Part shown: positions 1 to 12,419 of the stretch, in pieces
How positions within the stretch are numbered: position 1 is the first letter of the stretch
Layout: each line of letters starts with the position of its first letter
Notes under the pieces: generated by a model
What the model saw: only the letters and a program-made list of their open reading frames with translations
What the model was told of the DNA's origin: nothing
Databases searched by the model: none
NCBI GenBank assembly: GCA_964016985.1
Contig: OZ024828.1
Coordinates: 8,646,610 to 8,710,609, forward strand
Direction of reading: 5' to 3'
Source of the DNA: Anodontia alba
Taxonomy: Eukaryota > Mollusca > Bivalvia > Lucinida > Lucinidae
DNA length: 64,000 bases
Position numbers and translations under genes: made by a program

Positions 1-160
1 CCATTCTACTACCTCTTGATAAGTCCTAAGATAGTGCTGGATGAGTGACAAACAGTACTAGTGTAGACTCTGATCAGACCCTGCATTCTGCGGCATCTGA
101 TCTGGGTGTTTGATCAGGTCTGTCTGTCCCGATATTTAGGGTTATTACAATAGCTATTAT
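1..160. mobile_element. TA-type palindromic element, partial (class E)
   Basis: Holds a gtgtagactctgatcagac / gatctgggt palindromic core and an outer end like atatttagggttatt, as in other class E copies. The left part lies outside the window. Confidence 0.5.
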
Positions 161-474
161 CCCACTGAATTCAAATATTGGCAGATGACATTTCAATGTT
201 TTTGTTGTTTTTCTTTTTCCTTTTTTCTTAAAATAGGACTGGAGATGTTAAATTAATGTGACATAAAATTTGCAACATAAAATTGTTAACAGATTTGTTA
301 AATCAATGATGCTTTGAATAATTGGGCCCAGAAAGTGATTTTTATTTTCTGTCTCAGTGCTTTATTGTTCATTTTCATCTAGTGGCAGTAATTTAGATGC
401 AATAATATTTGCTTTCAGCCAATAAGCTGAGAGTGTATGATTCAGTTTCTTTTAGACTATCTGCTATTGATGCA

Positions 475-552
475 TTACCATGTTTACCCTAAGTGTCACA
501 ACATGTTACCTTACCATACTTACTCTAAAATGTAAAGAAATCTATTATACTC
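475..552. mobile_element. Class E left end, interrupted
   Basis: Reads accatgtttaccctaagt and continues like class E left halves until it meets the class B element at 556. The matching right half is not found beyond it. Confidence 0.4.
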
Positions 553-555
553 CAG

Positions 556-796
556 GGCCCAGTTGTTCAAAGCATCGTTAGCTTAACAAGCCCGTTAAGG
601 GTCAAAATATTAACTGTTCTAGTAAGTACAATATCTAATTCACAGGCATTTTTGCTGAAAAAATGTGAGAAGCTTTTGCAAATGCAAAAGCTACTCACAT
701 TTTTCAGCAAAAATATTGGCGTATATGCCATATTTAATGATCAAAGTTTTAACAATATGTTAACTAACGACATCGTTAGTTTTGAACATCTTGGCC
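556..796. mobile_element. Palindromic element, class B (GGCCCAGTTGTTCAAA ends)
   Basis: 241 bp. Termini are GGCCCAGTTGTTCAAA and its near complement. The core is an inverted pair around gtgagaagcttttgcaaatg / gcaaaagctactcacat. It is flanked on both sides by CAG, a 3 bp target duplication. Confidence 0.85.
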
Positions 797-807
797 CAGG
801 ATAAGTA

Positions 808-1129
808 CCATATTTACCCTAAGTATTGGAACACCTTATCTATGTACCATACTTGTCCTAAAATGTGAAGTAGTCCATTCTGCTACCCATTGATGTATCT
901 GTAATATTAGTGTATGTATGGCAAACAATGTATGCCCAGATCAGATGCTGCATTCTGCAGCATCTGATCTGGGTCTACACAGTTTGCAAAGGCCTATCTT
1001 TCCCAAAACTTAGGGTTATTATGGTAGTAAACAATGTAGATACTGATCAGACATTACATTCTGCAGCATTTGATCTAGGTCTGCCGTTTTGTTCAAGCCT
1101 GTCTGTCCAATTACTTAGGGTAAATATGG
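808..1129. mobile_element. TA-flanked class E element, composite
   Basis: Starts CCATATTTACCCTAAGTATT and ends with the complement ACTTAGGGTAAATATGG, flanked by TA. It contains two separate cores of the aacagtgtagaCCxGATCAG type (about 914-985 and 1030-1080), suggesting one element inserted in another. Confidence 0.7.
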
Positions 1130-1290
1130 TATAAGACAGGTAGCATGGACAGAGCTAACTTAGCTGAAAAGATGATCATTTGGATATGCAATACATTTAC
1201 AATACAATCATCACAATGTAGAATTCTGCTTTTCTGAGTTTTTTGACAAATTGCACGGCATTGAAACAAACCATTTGGGTGTTGATTTAA

Positions 1291-1496
1291 TCCTTTTTCT
1301 GCTGAACCTGGATATACCCTGCCTTTGCAAACAGCGTAGAACTAGATCAGTTGTCTTCTGAAGAAGTCAACTTATCTGGACCTGCTCTGTTTGTCAGTTA
1401 GTATTTGAATTTGTATGAACAACCTGGATCAAGTAATCTGATTCGCTGAAAATTAGAAGTGGGCATGGCATCTTAATTTATTCAGCATGACAAGGG
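1291..1496 (-). mobile_element. TTAA-flanked palindromic element, class C
   Basis: About 206 bp, flanked by TTAA, with the class C inverted ends ...CAGCATGACAAGGG. The core cttctgaagaag palindrome sits inside tagatcag/ctgatcta-like arms. TTAA targeting and CCC-ends suggest piggyBac-type mobilisation; no transposase is present. Confidence 0.75.
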
Positions 1497-1635
1497 TTAA
1501 TGTCAAGGAAACAACATTGAAGCATCATTTCAAGGTTGATTCAGTGTCCTAGACAACATTGAAACAACATTGTTTCAATGTTGTGTTGCTCACTGAGTGT
1601 TCTTTTAGTCTCTGTATGATGGTTCTTTTTATCAG

Positions 1636-1680
1636 AAAATGAAATTGCAAGAGTTCAAGGAACAATTCAGGAAGAGGAAG
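1636..1680 (+). CDS. Possible upstream 45 bp exon of the TTLL3-like gene
   Basis: A 45 bp segment lies between tttttatcag and gtataata. In one frame it reads ENEIARVQGTIQEEE plus one base, and joined to exon 1 it would give QEEEDDIDSSSS. The phase (1 in, 1 out) fits the first certain exon. No conserved motif is present, the donor is only moderate, and the intron to exon 1 would be about 26.6 kb. This is a weak candidate. Confidence 0.2.
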
Positions 1681-2294
1681 GTATAATATTTGTGTGTTAT
1701 CATTCCCATAATACTATGCTGTATTGCTGTGGCAATACACCAACATATTGGAGGTCTTTAACAGCTGTGTCAAAAGAAAGGGAGATAGGGAACAGTCATC
1801 AGCTTGTCTTTCAATTTATTCTAATCAAAGTCTATGTTGTATGCTTGTGCTAGAAATAATTATAAATGAAAGAAAGAAAGAAAAAAGGAGAGAAAGAAAA
1901 GGAAGAAACAAAGGTAAATTTGCTTGCATTATTGCTGAGAGTATGATTGCACAAAGTATTTGAACTAATGTATTTTGCAAAAATATCACCTGTAAGGCAT
2001 TGCAAATACATATATATCTTCTGTTTTAAAATTAGTTTCTTATGCACGTATGTCCTCACCTTTTGTTGAAGCTTGGAGGCAAGTTTAGAAAATATGCTTC
2101 TGTCAAGTGCAATATGTTTAATACTGACATGCTCTGGATAAGTTTTATTTCTTTTACCATGTCCAACAATACAGATATTTTTCTTATGTCCCTACAAAGC
2201 ATACATATACATTATTGGTACACTTCAGAAGCATCTCAGTAAGACACTCTAAAATTATACCAACATTATATGTTCCTGTGAAGAAATAAGAAAA

Positions 2295-2486
2295 CATAGG
2301 TCTAGATAAGAGTGAGTATCAGGTAAATATTTTTCTTATTTCTCCACGAAAACATATTTTGTGGGTACTCATTAGAACAGTGCCTCACTGAGGCACTTCT
2401 AATGAGTACCCGCAACATGTTTTCGTGGAGAAATAAGAAAAATATCGACACTTTTGGTATGAAAAATCATCTTATCAAGAACTATG
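2295..2486. mobile_element. Hairpin element, class A
   Basis: Ends resemble CATAGGTCTAGATAAGAG and its degenerate complement. The long central palindrome runs from ttttcttatttctccacg through gggtactcattagaa to its complement. In part 1 of the 4.5 kb duplication. Confidence 0.75.
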
Positions 2487-3374
2487 ACTCTTGTATAGAG
2501 GTTTTGATGTAGCAGTCTGAGCTGAGGAGTGGCCCACAGGCCCATCTGGGTCACTGCTAGTGAACAGTTCCACATCACTATCTCTTTGATACAGCTGTCG
2601 GATCTCCATAACCGATTTCAAAACTATTAACTAACCATTCCCATTTACCACATCTGTGCATACCCATGAATTTGTGGTCCTCAGTCATCTCCATAACCAA
2701 TATCTAAACCATTAACTAACCATTCCCATTTACCACATTGATGCATACCCATGAATTTGTGGTCTTCAACCGCAGGCTGTGAGCTTTTAAACCACACTAA
2801 CTCAGCCATGAATTTGACTGTTTTGTACTAGTTAATTATACCACTGTCCATTACTTTTCCTCAACAATATCCATCCGCTCTTTTGTTCCATCCGCTTTTT
2901 GTTCACAGGATTCCAGTTAATTTGCAGGGTTGGAGAAGGGTGAGTTGTCTCATCTAGATCCACAGTTTGTAAAATCTATTTATATTGGTTCAAAGGACTG
3001 AAAAGGACTACTATTGAATGACATTCAGGACAGGGTGGGAAATGTTTTGCCTATGTTAAGCTCAGTTGTTTTAAAGATTAGAAATTACCTTATTTTTTCA
3101 AAATATTGGAACAGACAAGAGAATAGAGAATGGTATTTCATGGCAATCATCATCATATGACAAGCAGTGTTTCCTGAGAAAGAAATGATATAAATTTAAT
3201 TTCTAGGGAAAACATTTATCGCTTACTTATTGTCTGCTGATTTCTTTATCATCGTACTCAAGATGATTGTGTAGGCCCATGCACTGAGAGTATGGGAAAG
3301 TGAGTGATGGGTGTGAATGCACCACACTTTTCACACAAAATATTTCAAATTCATGCAGTTTTGAAAAAAAAAAG

Positions 3375-3566
3375 CATGGCTACAGCTAAGAGGGGTTATC
3401 CACATAATATTTTTCTTATTTCTCCACGAAAACATATGTTGTGGGTACTCATTAGAAGCACCTCAGTGAGGCACTTCTAATGAGTACCACAACATATGTT
3501 TTCGTGGAAAAATAAGAAAGATATCAGTATTTTTCAGATGAAAAAAGCGCCCTATCTGTTGCTATG
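3375..3566. mobile_element. Hairpin element, class A, with 6 bp flanking repeat
   Basis: 192 bp from CATGGCTACAGCTAAGAG to CTATCTGTTGCTATG. AAAAAG lies directly on both sides. The core is the ctcattagaagcacctcagtg palindrome class. Confidence 0.8.
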
Positions 3567-4075
3567 AAAAAGCCCCAAACTTAAAGTTTCCTTAACAAAT
3601 ACACCACCATTTTCCTAAACACACCCTGCCTTGGAAAGTCTTGCTACAAGGCTTTAATAGAATGGGCAGCTTAATGGACTAGTTATAGGTTTAAGAATTG
3701 GTCATATTATATGGGAAGTATTCAGGAGATGATTTTGCACCAAAATAACAACCTGGGGGTTTGTACTGGAATTGCCTCTGCAGAGCAATTCCAGTGAGTA
3801 CTGACAAAATATGTTTGGTGCAAAAGTAACAAAACTTATCCTAATTTACCGTGACAATTGTTATCTTAAGTTAGGGTTCAGGGTCCCTGTTATTTCTTAA
3901 CCCTTTCACCCCTGAGTTTAATTTGAACATGTGCATCATTGCAAACAGTAACCACAGAACTGAGTGGTTAGTGCTTCCAAATGCCTGGGATCATGATCTC
4001 CAAGGTTCAAATTTCACTGGAGTTTGAATTCAGCTCATACTTTACAGCTTTATAATTATATGGCCTCATTATTAA

Positions 4076-4281
4076 CCCTTGTCCTGCTGAATAAATTAAG
4101 ATGCCACCCCCACTTCTAATTTTCAGCCAATCAGATTACTTGATCTGGATTGTTGCTATAAATTCACAAACTTAATGACAAACAGTGCAGATCCAGATCA
4201 GCTGGCTTCTTTAGAAGCCAACTGATCTGGATCTACACTGTTTGCAAATGCAGGATATATCCGGGTTCAGCAGGACAAGGG
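4076..4281 (+). mobile_element. TTAA-flanked palindromic element, class C
   Basis: 206 bp between two TTAA sites. Termini are CCCTTGTCCTGCTGAA and TTCAGCAGGACAAGGG. The inner core is cagatccagatcagctggc with its complement. It sits next to a tRNA-like SINE fragment. Confidence 0.9.
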
Positions 4282-4857
4282 TTAAAAGGCAGGGGTTATT
4301 AATTCTCCCTTTCTACAGTGTCAGAATTAGGCATTATCCCCCTGCTACTTTTGATAAATTGTATGGGGCTATCAGAGGAAACATAGCAACTCCCCCACCT
4401 ACTTTGCCTTGACCCTTGGATGCCAAACACCCCTGGGTCTTTCATCATCTCAATATGACTATTACTTTTAAAAGAATTGCTAAGCACTAAATTATCATCA
4501 GTCAGAAATAATTATAAATTGAATGGCTAAACAGTGTAGACTGCTTGTTACAAGCCATCTCAGCCATCTGGATCGATCTTCCCTATATGTATTTGCTTAG
4601 TTATCTGTTTTAGTCTTCAGGGTTGAAAGGGTTAAAGTTTTGTCCATCATTTCTTTTCTGGTTTGTATGTAACAAAAGCATCTTTTCTCTTTCAAAGCTT
4701 GTGTAAAATATATCTTTATTTTGAAATATTGGAAAGACAGTTCATAGAAGACTTCTTTACCTCTGGTTTTGGCTATTTTCTCTCTTAAACTCAAACTCCA
4801 TTACAGTTACATATCCTCCATCCTGTAACCTGGAGCCTAAATCCCTTGCTTGCCTAC

Positions 4858-5080
4858 ATAGTCCTAACCCTAAATATTTGAACAGACAGGCCTAAGCAAA
4901 CAGTGTAGATATTGATTAAACTGCTCATGAATGAGCAGTACGATCAGAACCTACACTGTCTGCCATTCTGTCACATCATTCTAGACACATCTCCAGACAG
5001 AGAAATAGACTTGTTCAAATCAAAATTTTAGCGAAACATTGCAAGGAGATAAAGTTCTGAATATTTAGGGTCAATATGAT
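4858..5080. mobile_element. Class E element
   Basis: Core is aaactgctcatgaatgagcagt within gcaaacagtgtaga / tctgcc-type arms. The outer ends (cctaaccctaaatatttg and gaatatttagggtca) are the class E termini. It abuts the next element at its TA. Confidence 0.6.
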
Positions 5081-5081
5081 A

Positions 5082-5413
5082 CAGTCGACTCTCGTTATCT
5101 CGAAATCTAAAGGACTCTATGAAATAATTCGAGATATCCGTACCTCGACATATCAGATTTGCAGACTTGAGGAAAAAAGAATTCAAACAACCACATTTAA
5201 CAAACATATATGTAATTGGACTCTTGGAGTTAGAGATATATTGAAAATATTGTGGAAAAGAGGAGAAATTGCTCCTCAGGAGCAATTTCTCCTCTTTTTC
5301 ACAATATTTTTTTACCTCTTGTTAGATTTTCATGTTTAGGCATGGACCAGATTTTCACTTCGAGGTAAGTGGGTATTAGAGATAAGCGAGGTTGAGATAA
5401 CGAGAGACAACTG
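5082..5413. mobile_element. TA-flanked element with CAGTCGACTCTCGTTATCTC end
   Basis: 332 bp flanked by TA. Termini CAGTCGACTCTCGTTATCTC and GAGATAACGAGAGACAACTG are near complements. The centre is gagaaattgctcctcaggag with its complement. TA target and CAGT ends fit a pogo/Tc1-like non-autonomous element. Confidence 0.85.
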
Positions 5414-5560
5414 TACTTCAAAACATTGACAACCTCATTTTTCTGAAGTTTCTAACTTGTATGCATGGAATTGTCCTAACCAAGATGCCACAAGCAAATT
5501 ACGTAAATAGCAACATTCTTGATCAGATTGTGCCTGTTTTTGTATATGCTCAAAGTATCT

Positions 5561-6042
5561 CATAGCTCCAAATAAAATACTATTTTAAATCGAAAGCTGT
5601 TTGTTTTCTACACAAAAATAACATATATTGTGGGTACTCATTAGAAGCGCTTTGGGGAGGCATTGCTAATGAGTACCAACAACATATATTGTTTAGAGAA
5701 ATAAGAAAAATATCTGGATATTAGAGCTATGAAAACTTTTAATCTGTTTGGTGGCTCAAACATTAGATTCATTCAGTTTGGGTTTATTGGCATGATGTTC
5801 ACCGAAAACTTCATTATAGCTCCAGATAAGGTGGCACTTTTTTCAGCTAAAACATATTGATATTTTTCTTATTTCTTCATGAAAACATATGTTGTGGGTA
5901 CTCATTCGAAACACTTCATCAAGCTGTTTCTAATGAGTAAAGTGCATCACTGATGTGATTCTAATGAGTATCCACAACATATGTTTTTGTGGAGAAATAA
6001 GAAAAAAATATTTATCTGGATACTTTTCTTATCAGGAGCTAA
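5561..6042. mobile_element. Two class A hairpins in series
   Basis: The first spans about 5561-5731, ending gagctatg. The second spans about 5816-6042 and has an enlarged centre with three gagta-type half motifs instead of two. Both carry gtgggtactcatt arms and ttcttattt flanks. Confidence 0.65.
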
Positions 6043-6426
6043 TCTTCATAGTGATTTATCAAATGAAAACTGCATAATAATTTATTCATTGAAAACTTCA
6101 TAATATTTTGTTTATGGTTGTATTGGCGTTTATGATTCAATTAACTTTTTTGATTAATACAGATATTTCTTATACTGTGGTTTACTGCCAGTATATTTTT
6201 GTTGAGAGGTACTACTTGTTGATTTCAGGTGCTTGGACAGTAGAATCTTTTTCTTAAGTCTATATTGTATATTTATGATCTGTCCTTACTACTTGTTGAT
6301 TTCAGGAGCTTTAATTCATTAGTTATAGATTTTTTTCCCTAAAATATATCTGTCAATAATATTTTATGATCTGTCATTAATAGTTTTGTTTTGTATAAGA
6401 CATGAAAGAAAATCAAGTACAGGTTT

Positions 6427-6631
6427 GACCCTTAAAGTGCTGTGGCAGACAACATTTTATTTATTTTATATAATAGTATTTTTTAGAGAAAATAAGGCTT
6501 GACATTTCATGTAAATTATCTGCCTACCATAGCATGAAATACCAAGTCTTTTTTTTTTTTCTGAAAAATAATTTAAAAAAAACAAAACAAATAGAATGTC
6601 ATCAGATATGTTGCTTTGTGCTTCAAGGGTT
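6427..6631. mobile_element. Degenerate element, class D ends with Z core
   Basis: Outer segments resemble CCCTTAAAGTGCTGTGGCAG and tgtgcttcaagggttaa. The core is aaataaggcttgacatttca with an imperfect complement. The centre lacks about 11 bases present in the duplicate near 11000. Confidence 0.55.
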
Positions 6632-8556
6632 AATAAAAGCTGAAGAAAAGTTTTGTTGAACTATTGAAGTTTGCTGTCATGAGATATAAAGAAATTAATA
6701 GCATTCATATACATTATTGGTGCTCTTCAGAAGCATCTCAGTAAGACACTCTAAAATTATACCAACATTATATGTTCCTGTGAAGAAATAAGAAAACATA
6801 GGTCTAGATAAGAGTGAGTATCAGGTAAATATTTTTCTTATTTCTCCACGAAAACATATTTTGTGGGTACTCATTAGAACAGTGCCTCACTGAGGCACTT
6901 CTAATGAGTACCCGCACCATGTTTTCGTGGAGAAATAAGAAAAATATCGACACTTTTGGTATGAAAAATCATCTTATCAAGAACTATGACTCTTGTATAG
7001 AGGTTTTGATGTAGCAGTCTGAGCTGAGGAGTGGCCCACAGGCCCATCTGGGTCACTGCTAGTGAACAGTTCCACATCACTATCTGTTTGATACAGCTGT
7101 CGGACCTCCATAACCGATTTCAAAACTATTAACTAACCATTCCCATTTACCACATCTGTGCATACCCATGAATTTGTGGTCCTCAGTCATCTCCATAACC
7201 AATATCTAAACCATTAACTAACCATTCCCATTTACCACATTGATGCATACCCATGAATTTGTGGTCTTCAATCGCAGGCTGTGAGCTTTTAAACCACACT
7301 AACTCAGCCATGAATTTGACTGTTTTGTACTAGTTAATTATACCACTGTCCATTACTTTTCCTCAACAATATCCATCCGCTCTTTTGTTCCATCCGCTTT
7401 TTGTTCACAGGATTCCAGTTAATTTGCAGGGTTGGAGAAGGGTGAGTTGTCTCATCTAGATCCACAGTTTGTAAAATCTATCTGTATTGGTTCAAAGGAC
7501 TGAAAAGGACTACTATTGAATGACATTCAGGACAGGGTGGGAAATGTTTTGCCTGTGTTAAGCTCAGTTGTTTTAAAGATTAGAAATTACCTTATTTTTT
7601 CAAAATATTGGAACAGACAAGAGAATAGAGACTGGTATTTCATGGCAATCATCATCATATGACAAGCAGTGTTTCCTGAGAAAGAAATGATATAAATTTA
7701 ATTTCTAGGGAAAACATTTATCGCTTACTTATTGTCTGCTGATTTCTTTATCATCGTACTCAAGATGATTGTGTAGGCCCATGCACTGAGAGTATGGGAA
7801 AGTGAGTGATGGGTGTGAATGCACCACACTTTTCACACAAAATATTTCAAATTCATGCAGTTTTGAAAAAAAAAAGCATGGCTACAGCTAAGAGGGGTTA
7901 TCCACATAATATTTTTCTTATTTCTCCACGAAAACATATGTTGTGGGTACTCATTAGAAGCACCTCAGTGAGGCACTTCTAATGAGTACCACAACATATG
8001 TTTTCGTGGAAAAATAAGAAAGATATCAGTATTTTTCAGATGAAAAAAGCGCCCTATCTGTTGCTATGAAAAAGCCCCAAACTTAAAGTTTCCTTAACAA
8101 ATACACCACCATTTTCCTAAACACACCCTGCCTTGGAAAGTCTTGCTACAAGGCTTTAATAGAATGGGCAGCTTAATGGACTAGTTATAGGTTTAAGAAT
8201 TGGTCATATTATATGGGAAGTATTCAGGAGATGATTTTGCACCAAAATAACAACCTGGGGGTTTGTACTATGAGTACTGACAAAATATGTTTGGTGCAAA
8301 AGTAACAAAACTTATCCTAACTTACCGTGACAATTGTTATCTTAAGTTAGGGTTCAGGGTCCCTGTTATTTCTTAACCCTTTCACCCCTGAGTTTAATTT
8401 GAACATGTGCATCATTGCAAACAGTGGCCACAGAACTGAGTGGTTACGGTAGTGCTTCCAAATGCCTGGGATCATGATCTCCAAGGTTCAAATTTCACTG
8501 GAGTTTGAATTCAGCTCATACTTTACAGCTTTATAATTATATGGCCTCATTATTAA

Positions 8557-8757
8557 CCCTTGTCCTGCTGAATAAATTGCCACCCCCACTTCTAATTTTC
8601 AGCCAATCAGATTACTTGATCTGGATTGTTGCTATAAATTCACAAACTTAATGACAAACAGTGCAGATCCAGATCAGCTGGCTTCTTTAGAAGCCAACTG
8701 ATCTGGATCTACACTGTTTGCAAATGCAGGATATATCCGGGTTCAGCAGGACAAGGG
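8557..8757 (+). mobile_element. TTAA-flanked class C element, duplicate copy
   Basis: Counterpart of 4076-4281 in the second block, about 5 bp shorter on the left side (atgcc lost), TTAA on both sides. Confidence 0.88.
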
Positions 8758-9556
8758 TTAAAAGGCAGGGGTTATTAATTCTCCCTTTCTACAGTGTCAG
8801 AATTAGGCATTATCCCCCTGCTACTTTTGATAAATTGTATGGGGCTATCAGAGGAAACATAGCAACTCCCCCACCTACTTTGCCTTGACCCTTGGATGCC
8901 AAACACCCCTGGGTCTTTCATCATCTCAATATGACTTTAATACTTGTAAAAGAATTGCTAAGCACTAAATTATCATCAGTCAGAAATAATTATAAATTGA
9001 ATGGCTAAACAGTGTAGACTGCTTGTTACAAGCCATCTCATCTGGATCGATCTTCCCTATAATGTATTTGCTTAGTTATCTGTTTTAGTCTTCAGGGTTG
9101 AAAGGGTTAAAGTTTTGTCCATCATTTCTTTTCTGATTTGTATGTATCAAAAGCATCTTTTCTCTTTCAAAGCTTGTGTAAAATATATCTTTATTTTGAA
9201 ATATTGGAAAGACAGTTCATAGAAGACTTCTTTACCTCTGGTTTTGGCTATTTTCTCTCTTAAACTCAAACTCCATTACAGTTACATATCCTCCATCCTG
9301 TAACCTGGAGCCTAAATCCCTTGCTTGCCTACATAGTCCTAACCCTAAATATTTGAACAGACAGGCCTAAGCAAACAGTGTAGATATTGATTAAACTGCT
9401 CATGAATGAGCAGTACGATCAGAACCTACACTGTCTGCCATTCTGTCACATCATTCTAGACACATCTCCAGACAGAGAAATAGACTTGTTCAAATCAAAA
9501 TTTTAGCGAAACATTGCAAGGAGATAAAGTTCTGAATATTTAGGGTCAGTATGATA

Positions 9557-9888
9557 CAGTCAACTCTTGTTATCTCGAAATCTAAAGGACTCTATGAAAT
9601 AATTCGAGATATCCGTACCTCGACATATCAGATTTGCAGACTTGAGGAAAAAAGAATTCAAACAACCACATTTAACAAACATATATGTAATTGGACTCTT
9701 GGAGTTAGAGGTATATTGAAAATATTGTGGAAAAGAGGAGAAATTGCTCCTCAGGAGCAATTTCTCCTCTTTTTCACAATATTTTTTTACCTCTTGTTAG
9801 ATTTTCATGTTTAGGCATGGACCAGATTTTCACTTCGAGGTAAGTGGGTATTAGAGATAAGTGAGGTTGAGATAACGAGAGACAACTG
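9557..9888. mobile_element. TA-flanked CAGTC-ended element, duplicate copy
   Basis: Counterpart of 5082-5413 within the second block of the tandem duplication. It differs by a few bases and also has TA on both sides. Confidence 0.85.
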
Positions 9889-11373
9889 TACTTCAAAACA
9901 TTGACAACCTCATTTTTCTGAAGTTTCTAACTTGTATGCATGGAATTGTCCTAACCAAGATGCCACAAGCAAATTACGTAAATAGCAACATTCTTGATCA
10001 GATTGTGCCTGTTTTTGTATATGCTCAAAGTATCTCATAGCTCCAAATAAAATACTATTTTAAATCGAAAGCTGTTTGTTTTCTACACAAAAATAACATA
10101 TATTGTGGGTACTCATTAGAAGCGCTTTGGGGAGGCATTGCTAATGAGTACCAACAACATATATTGTTTAGAGAAATAAGAAAAATATCTGGATATTAGA
10201 ACTATGAAAACTTTTAATCTGTTTGGTGGCTCAAACATTAGATTCATTCAGTTTGGGTTTATTGGCATGATGTTCACTGAAAACTTCATTATAGCTCCAG
10301 ATAAGGTGGCACTTTTTTCAGCTAAAACGTATTGATATTTTTCTTATTTCTTCATGAAAACATATGTTGTGGGTACTCATTTGAAACACTTCATCAAGCT
10401 GTTTCTAATGAGTAAAGTGCATCACTGATGTGATTCTAATGAGTATCCACAACATATGTTTTTGTGGAGAAATAAGAAAAAAATATTTATCTGGATACTT
10501 TTCTTATCAGGAGCTAATCTTCATAGTGATTTATCAAATGAAAACTGCATAATAATTTCTTCATTGAAAACTTCATAATATTTTGTTTATGGTTGTATTG
10601 GTGTTTATGATTAAATTAACTTTTTTGATTAATACAGATATTTCTTATACTGTGGTTTACTGCCAGTATATTTTTGTTGAGAGGTACTACTTGTTGATTT
10701 CAGGTGCTTGGACAGTAGAATCTTTTTCTTAAGTCTATATTGTATATTTATGATCTGTCCTTACTACTTGTTGATTTCAGGAGCTTTAATTCATTAGTTA
10801 TAGATTTTTTTCCCTAAAATATATCTGTCAATAATATTTTATGATCTGTCATTAATAGTTTTGTTTTGTATAAGACATGAAAGAAAATCAAGCACAGGTT
10901 TGACCCTTAAAGTGCTGTGGCAGACAACATTTTATTTATTTTATATAATAGTATTTTTTAGAGAAAATAAGGCTTGCCATTTCATGTAAATTATCTGCCT
11001 ACCATAGCAGATGATTCACATGAAATACCAAGTCTTTTTTTTTTCTGAAAAATAATTTAAAAAAAAAAAAAACAAATAGAATGTCATCAGATATGTTGCT
11101 TTGTGCTTCAAGGGTTAATAAAAGCTGAAGAAAAGTTTTGTTGAACTGTTGAAGTTTGCTGTCATGAGATATAAAGAAATTAATAGCTGGTCATGTCATC
11201 TTCATACAGTTGGCCTATTGCAAAGCAAAAAGCAATCTTATGCAATAATACGCTTGACATTGTACTTTAATAAGCTGTACCATAGGAAAAGTGGTCTTTG
11301 GGGGTATATGTGAACAATACAGATCCAGATCAGCCAGCAAAGTTAAACCTTCTGATCAGCTTTTCTAAGTGAC

Positions 11374-11566
11374 CATAGCTACAGATAAGGCACTTTTTTC
11401 ATCCGAAAAATGCTGATATCTTTCTTATTTCTCAACAAAAACATATGTTGTGGGTACTCATTAGAAGCGCCATGGCGAGGCACTTCTAATGAGTACCCAC
11501 AACATATATTTCCATCAAGAAATAAGAAAAATATTATGTGGATACCCCCTCTTACCTGTAGCTATG
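11374..11566. mobile_element. Class A hairpin
   Basis: Ends are CATAGCTACAGATAAGG and CTTACCTGTAGCTATG. The centre is attagaagcgccatggcgag with its complement. No clear flanking repeat. Confidence 0.8.
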
Positions 11567-11829
11567 TAAATGTTGATACATTCTACCATATTCACTGAGT
11601 CTGTAAGTGGAAAGCTAAGGCCCAGATCAGCCTGTGCAGATGCACAGGCTGGTCAGGGCCATAGCTGTCCCTATATGCCCAAAGACTCTTCTCTCATGAC
11701 AAGGCTCATTTACAGTTGTGTTTTAGTATGCTTTAATGTTGTACCACAGTCACAACCTGTGACTTAATGTAATGAGACAGGACTGGCTTTTTCTGTGCAC
11801 ACAATAGTTGTTCATATATACACATTCAG

Positions 11830-12071
11830 GGCCCAGTTGTTCAAAGTGTTGTTAGCTTAACAAGCTCGTTAAGGGTCATTTCGTTAACTGTTTTAGTGGA
11901 TTCAGTATACAATATTCTGATATTTTTTGCTGAAAAAATGTGAGTAGCTTTTGCACTGCAAAAGCTACTCACATTTTTTCAGCAAAAAATTTCAGCATAT
12001 TTGCGTATCACTTGTTGTAAATTTTAACGAATCGTTAACTAACGACATCGTTAGTTTTGAACAACTGGGCC
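11830..12071. mobile_element. Class B element with CAG target duplication
   Basis: 242 bp with GGCCCAGTTGTTCAAA ends, flanked by CAG on both sides. The core is gtgagtagcttttgcactgc and its complement. Confidence 0.9.
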
Positions 12072-12177
12072 CAGATGGACAGCTACATGGTGCACAGGTC
12101 TCAAGTTTGAAGGCTTGAGGTCTGCTGTAATAACCCTGAATATTTGGACAACTGCTTCCCACTAATCATTGGCCCAT

Positions 12178-12415
12178 TGTAGACTGAATAGACTCCCCCA
12201 CACTATATATTGGAAGAGTCCAATTTCAATTTTAGGTACGTCCGGCTATCAGATTTAGATATTCCTAGAGAAAAATGGCTAAACCATTTGCAAACAGTGG
12301 AGACCCTGATCAGATGCTGCATTCTGCAGCGTCTGATCTGGGTTTGCTCTGTTTGCCAATTACCCTTTTATAGCTTCAGACTGCAATTGGATAAGTTGAA
12401 CAAGTCAGTTTGGCA
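12178..12415. mobile_element. Class J element, right end decayed
   Basis: Left end cccattgtagactgaatag matches the copies at 25562 and 54687. The core is gatgctgcattctgcagcgt inside aacagtggagaccctgatc arms. Confidence 0.55.
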
Positions 12416-12419
12416 GCCT

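Larger units (their letters stand above)
2201..6702 (+). repeat. Tandem duplication, copy 1 (about 4.5 kb)
   Basis: This non-coding block is repeated almost base for base from 6703. It contains a hairpin element (2295-2486), another (3375-3566), a tRNA-like SINE piece near 3950, a TTAA element (4076-4281), a TA element (4858-5080), a CAGTCGACTCTCG-ended element (5082-5413), two more hairpins (5561-5731, 5816-6042) and a degenerate hairpin (6427-6631). The near identity of the copies points to a recent event, or to an assembly that kept two haplotypes. Confidence 0.93.
6703..11187 (+). repeat. Tandem duplication, copy 2
   Basis: Second copy of the 2201-6702 block, ending with the same gaaattaatagc. 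The offset starts at 4502 and drops to 4475 after a deletion near 8268. It carries the same elements: hairpins at about 6797-6988 and 7877-8068, a TTAA element at 8557-8757, a CAGTC-ended element at 9557-9888, and hairpins near 10037-10207 and 10291-10518. No coding sequence is seen. Confidence 0.93.

Noticed and set aside
3392..3540. Long hairpins as rho-independent terminators or a CRISPR-like array
   Set aside because: The DNA is eukaryotic; the hairpins are dispersed elements with target duplications and are not regularly spaced.
5076..5339. 87-codon open frame, repeated at 9551
   Set aside because: It lies within a TA-flanked palindromic element and is copied only because the whole block is duplicated.
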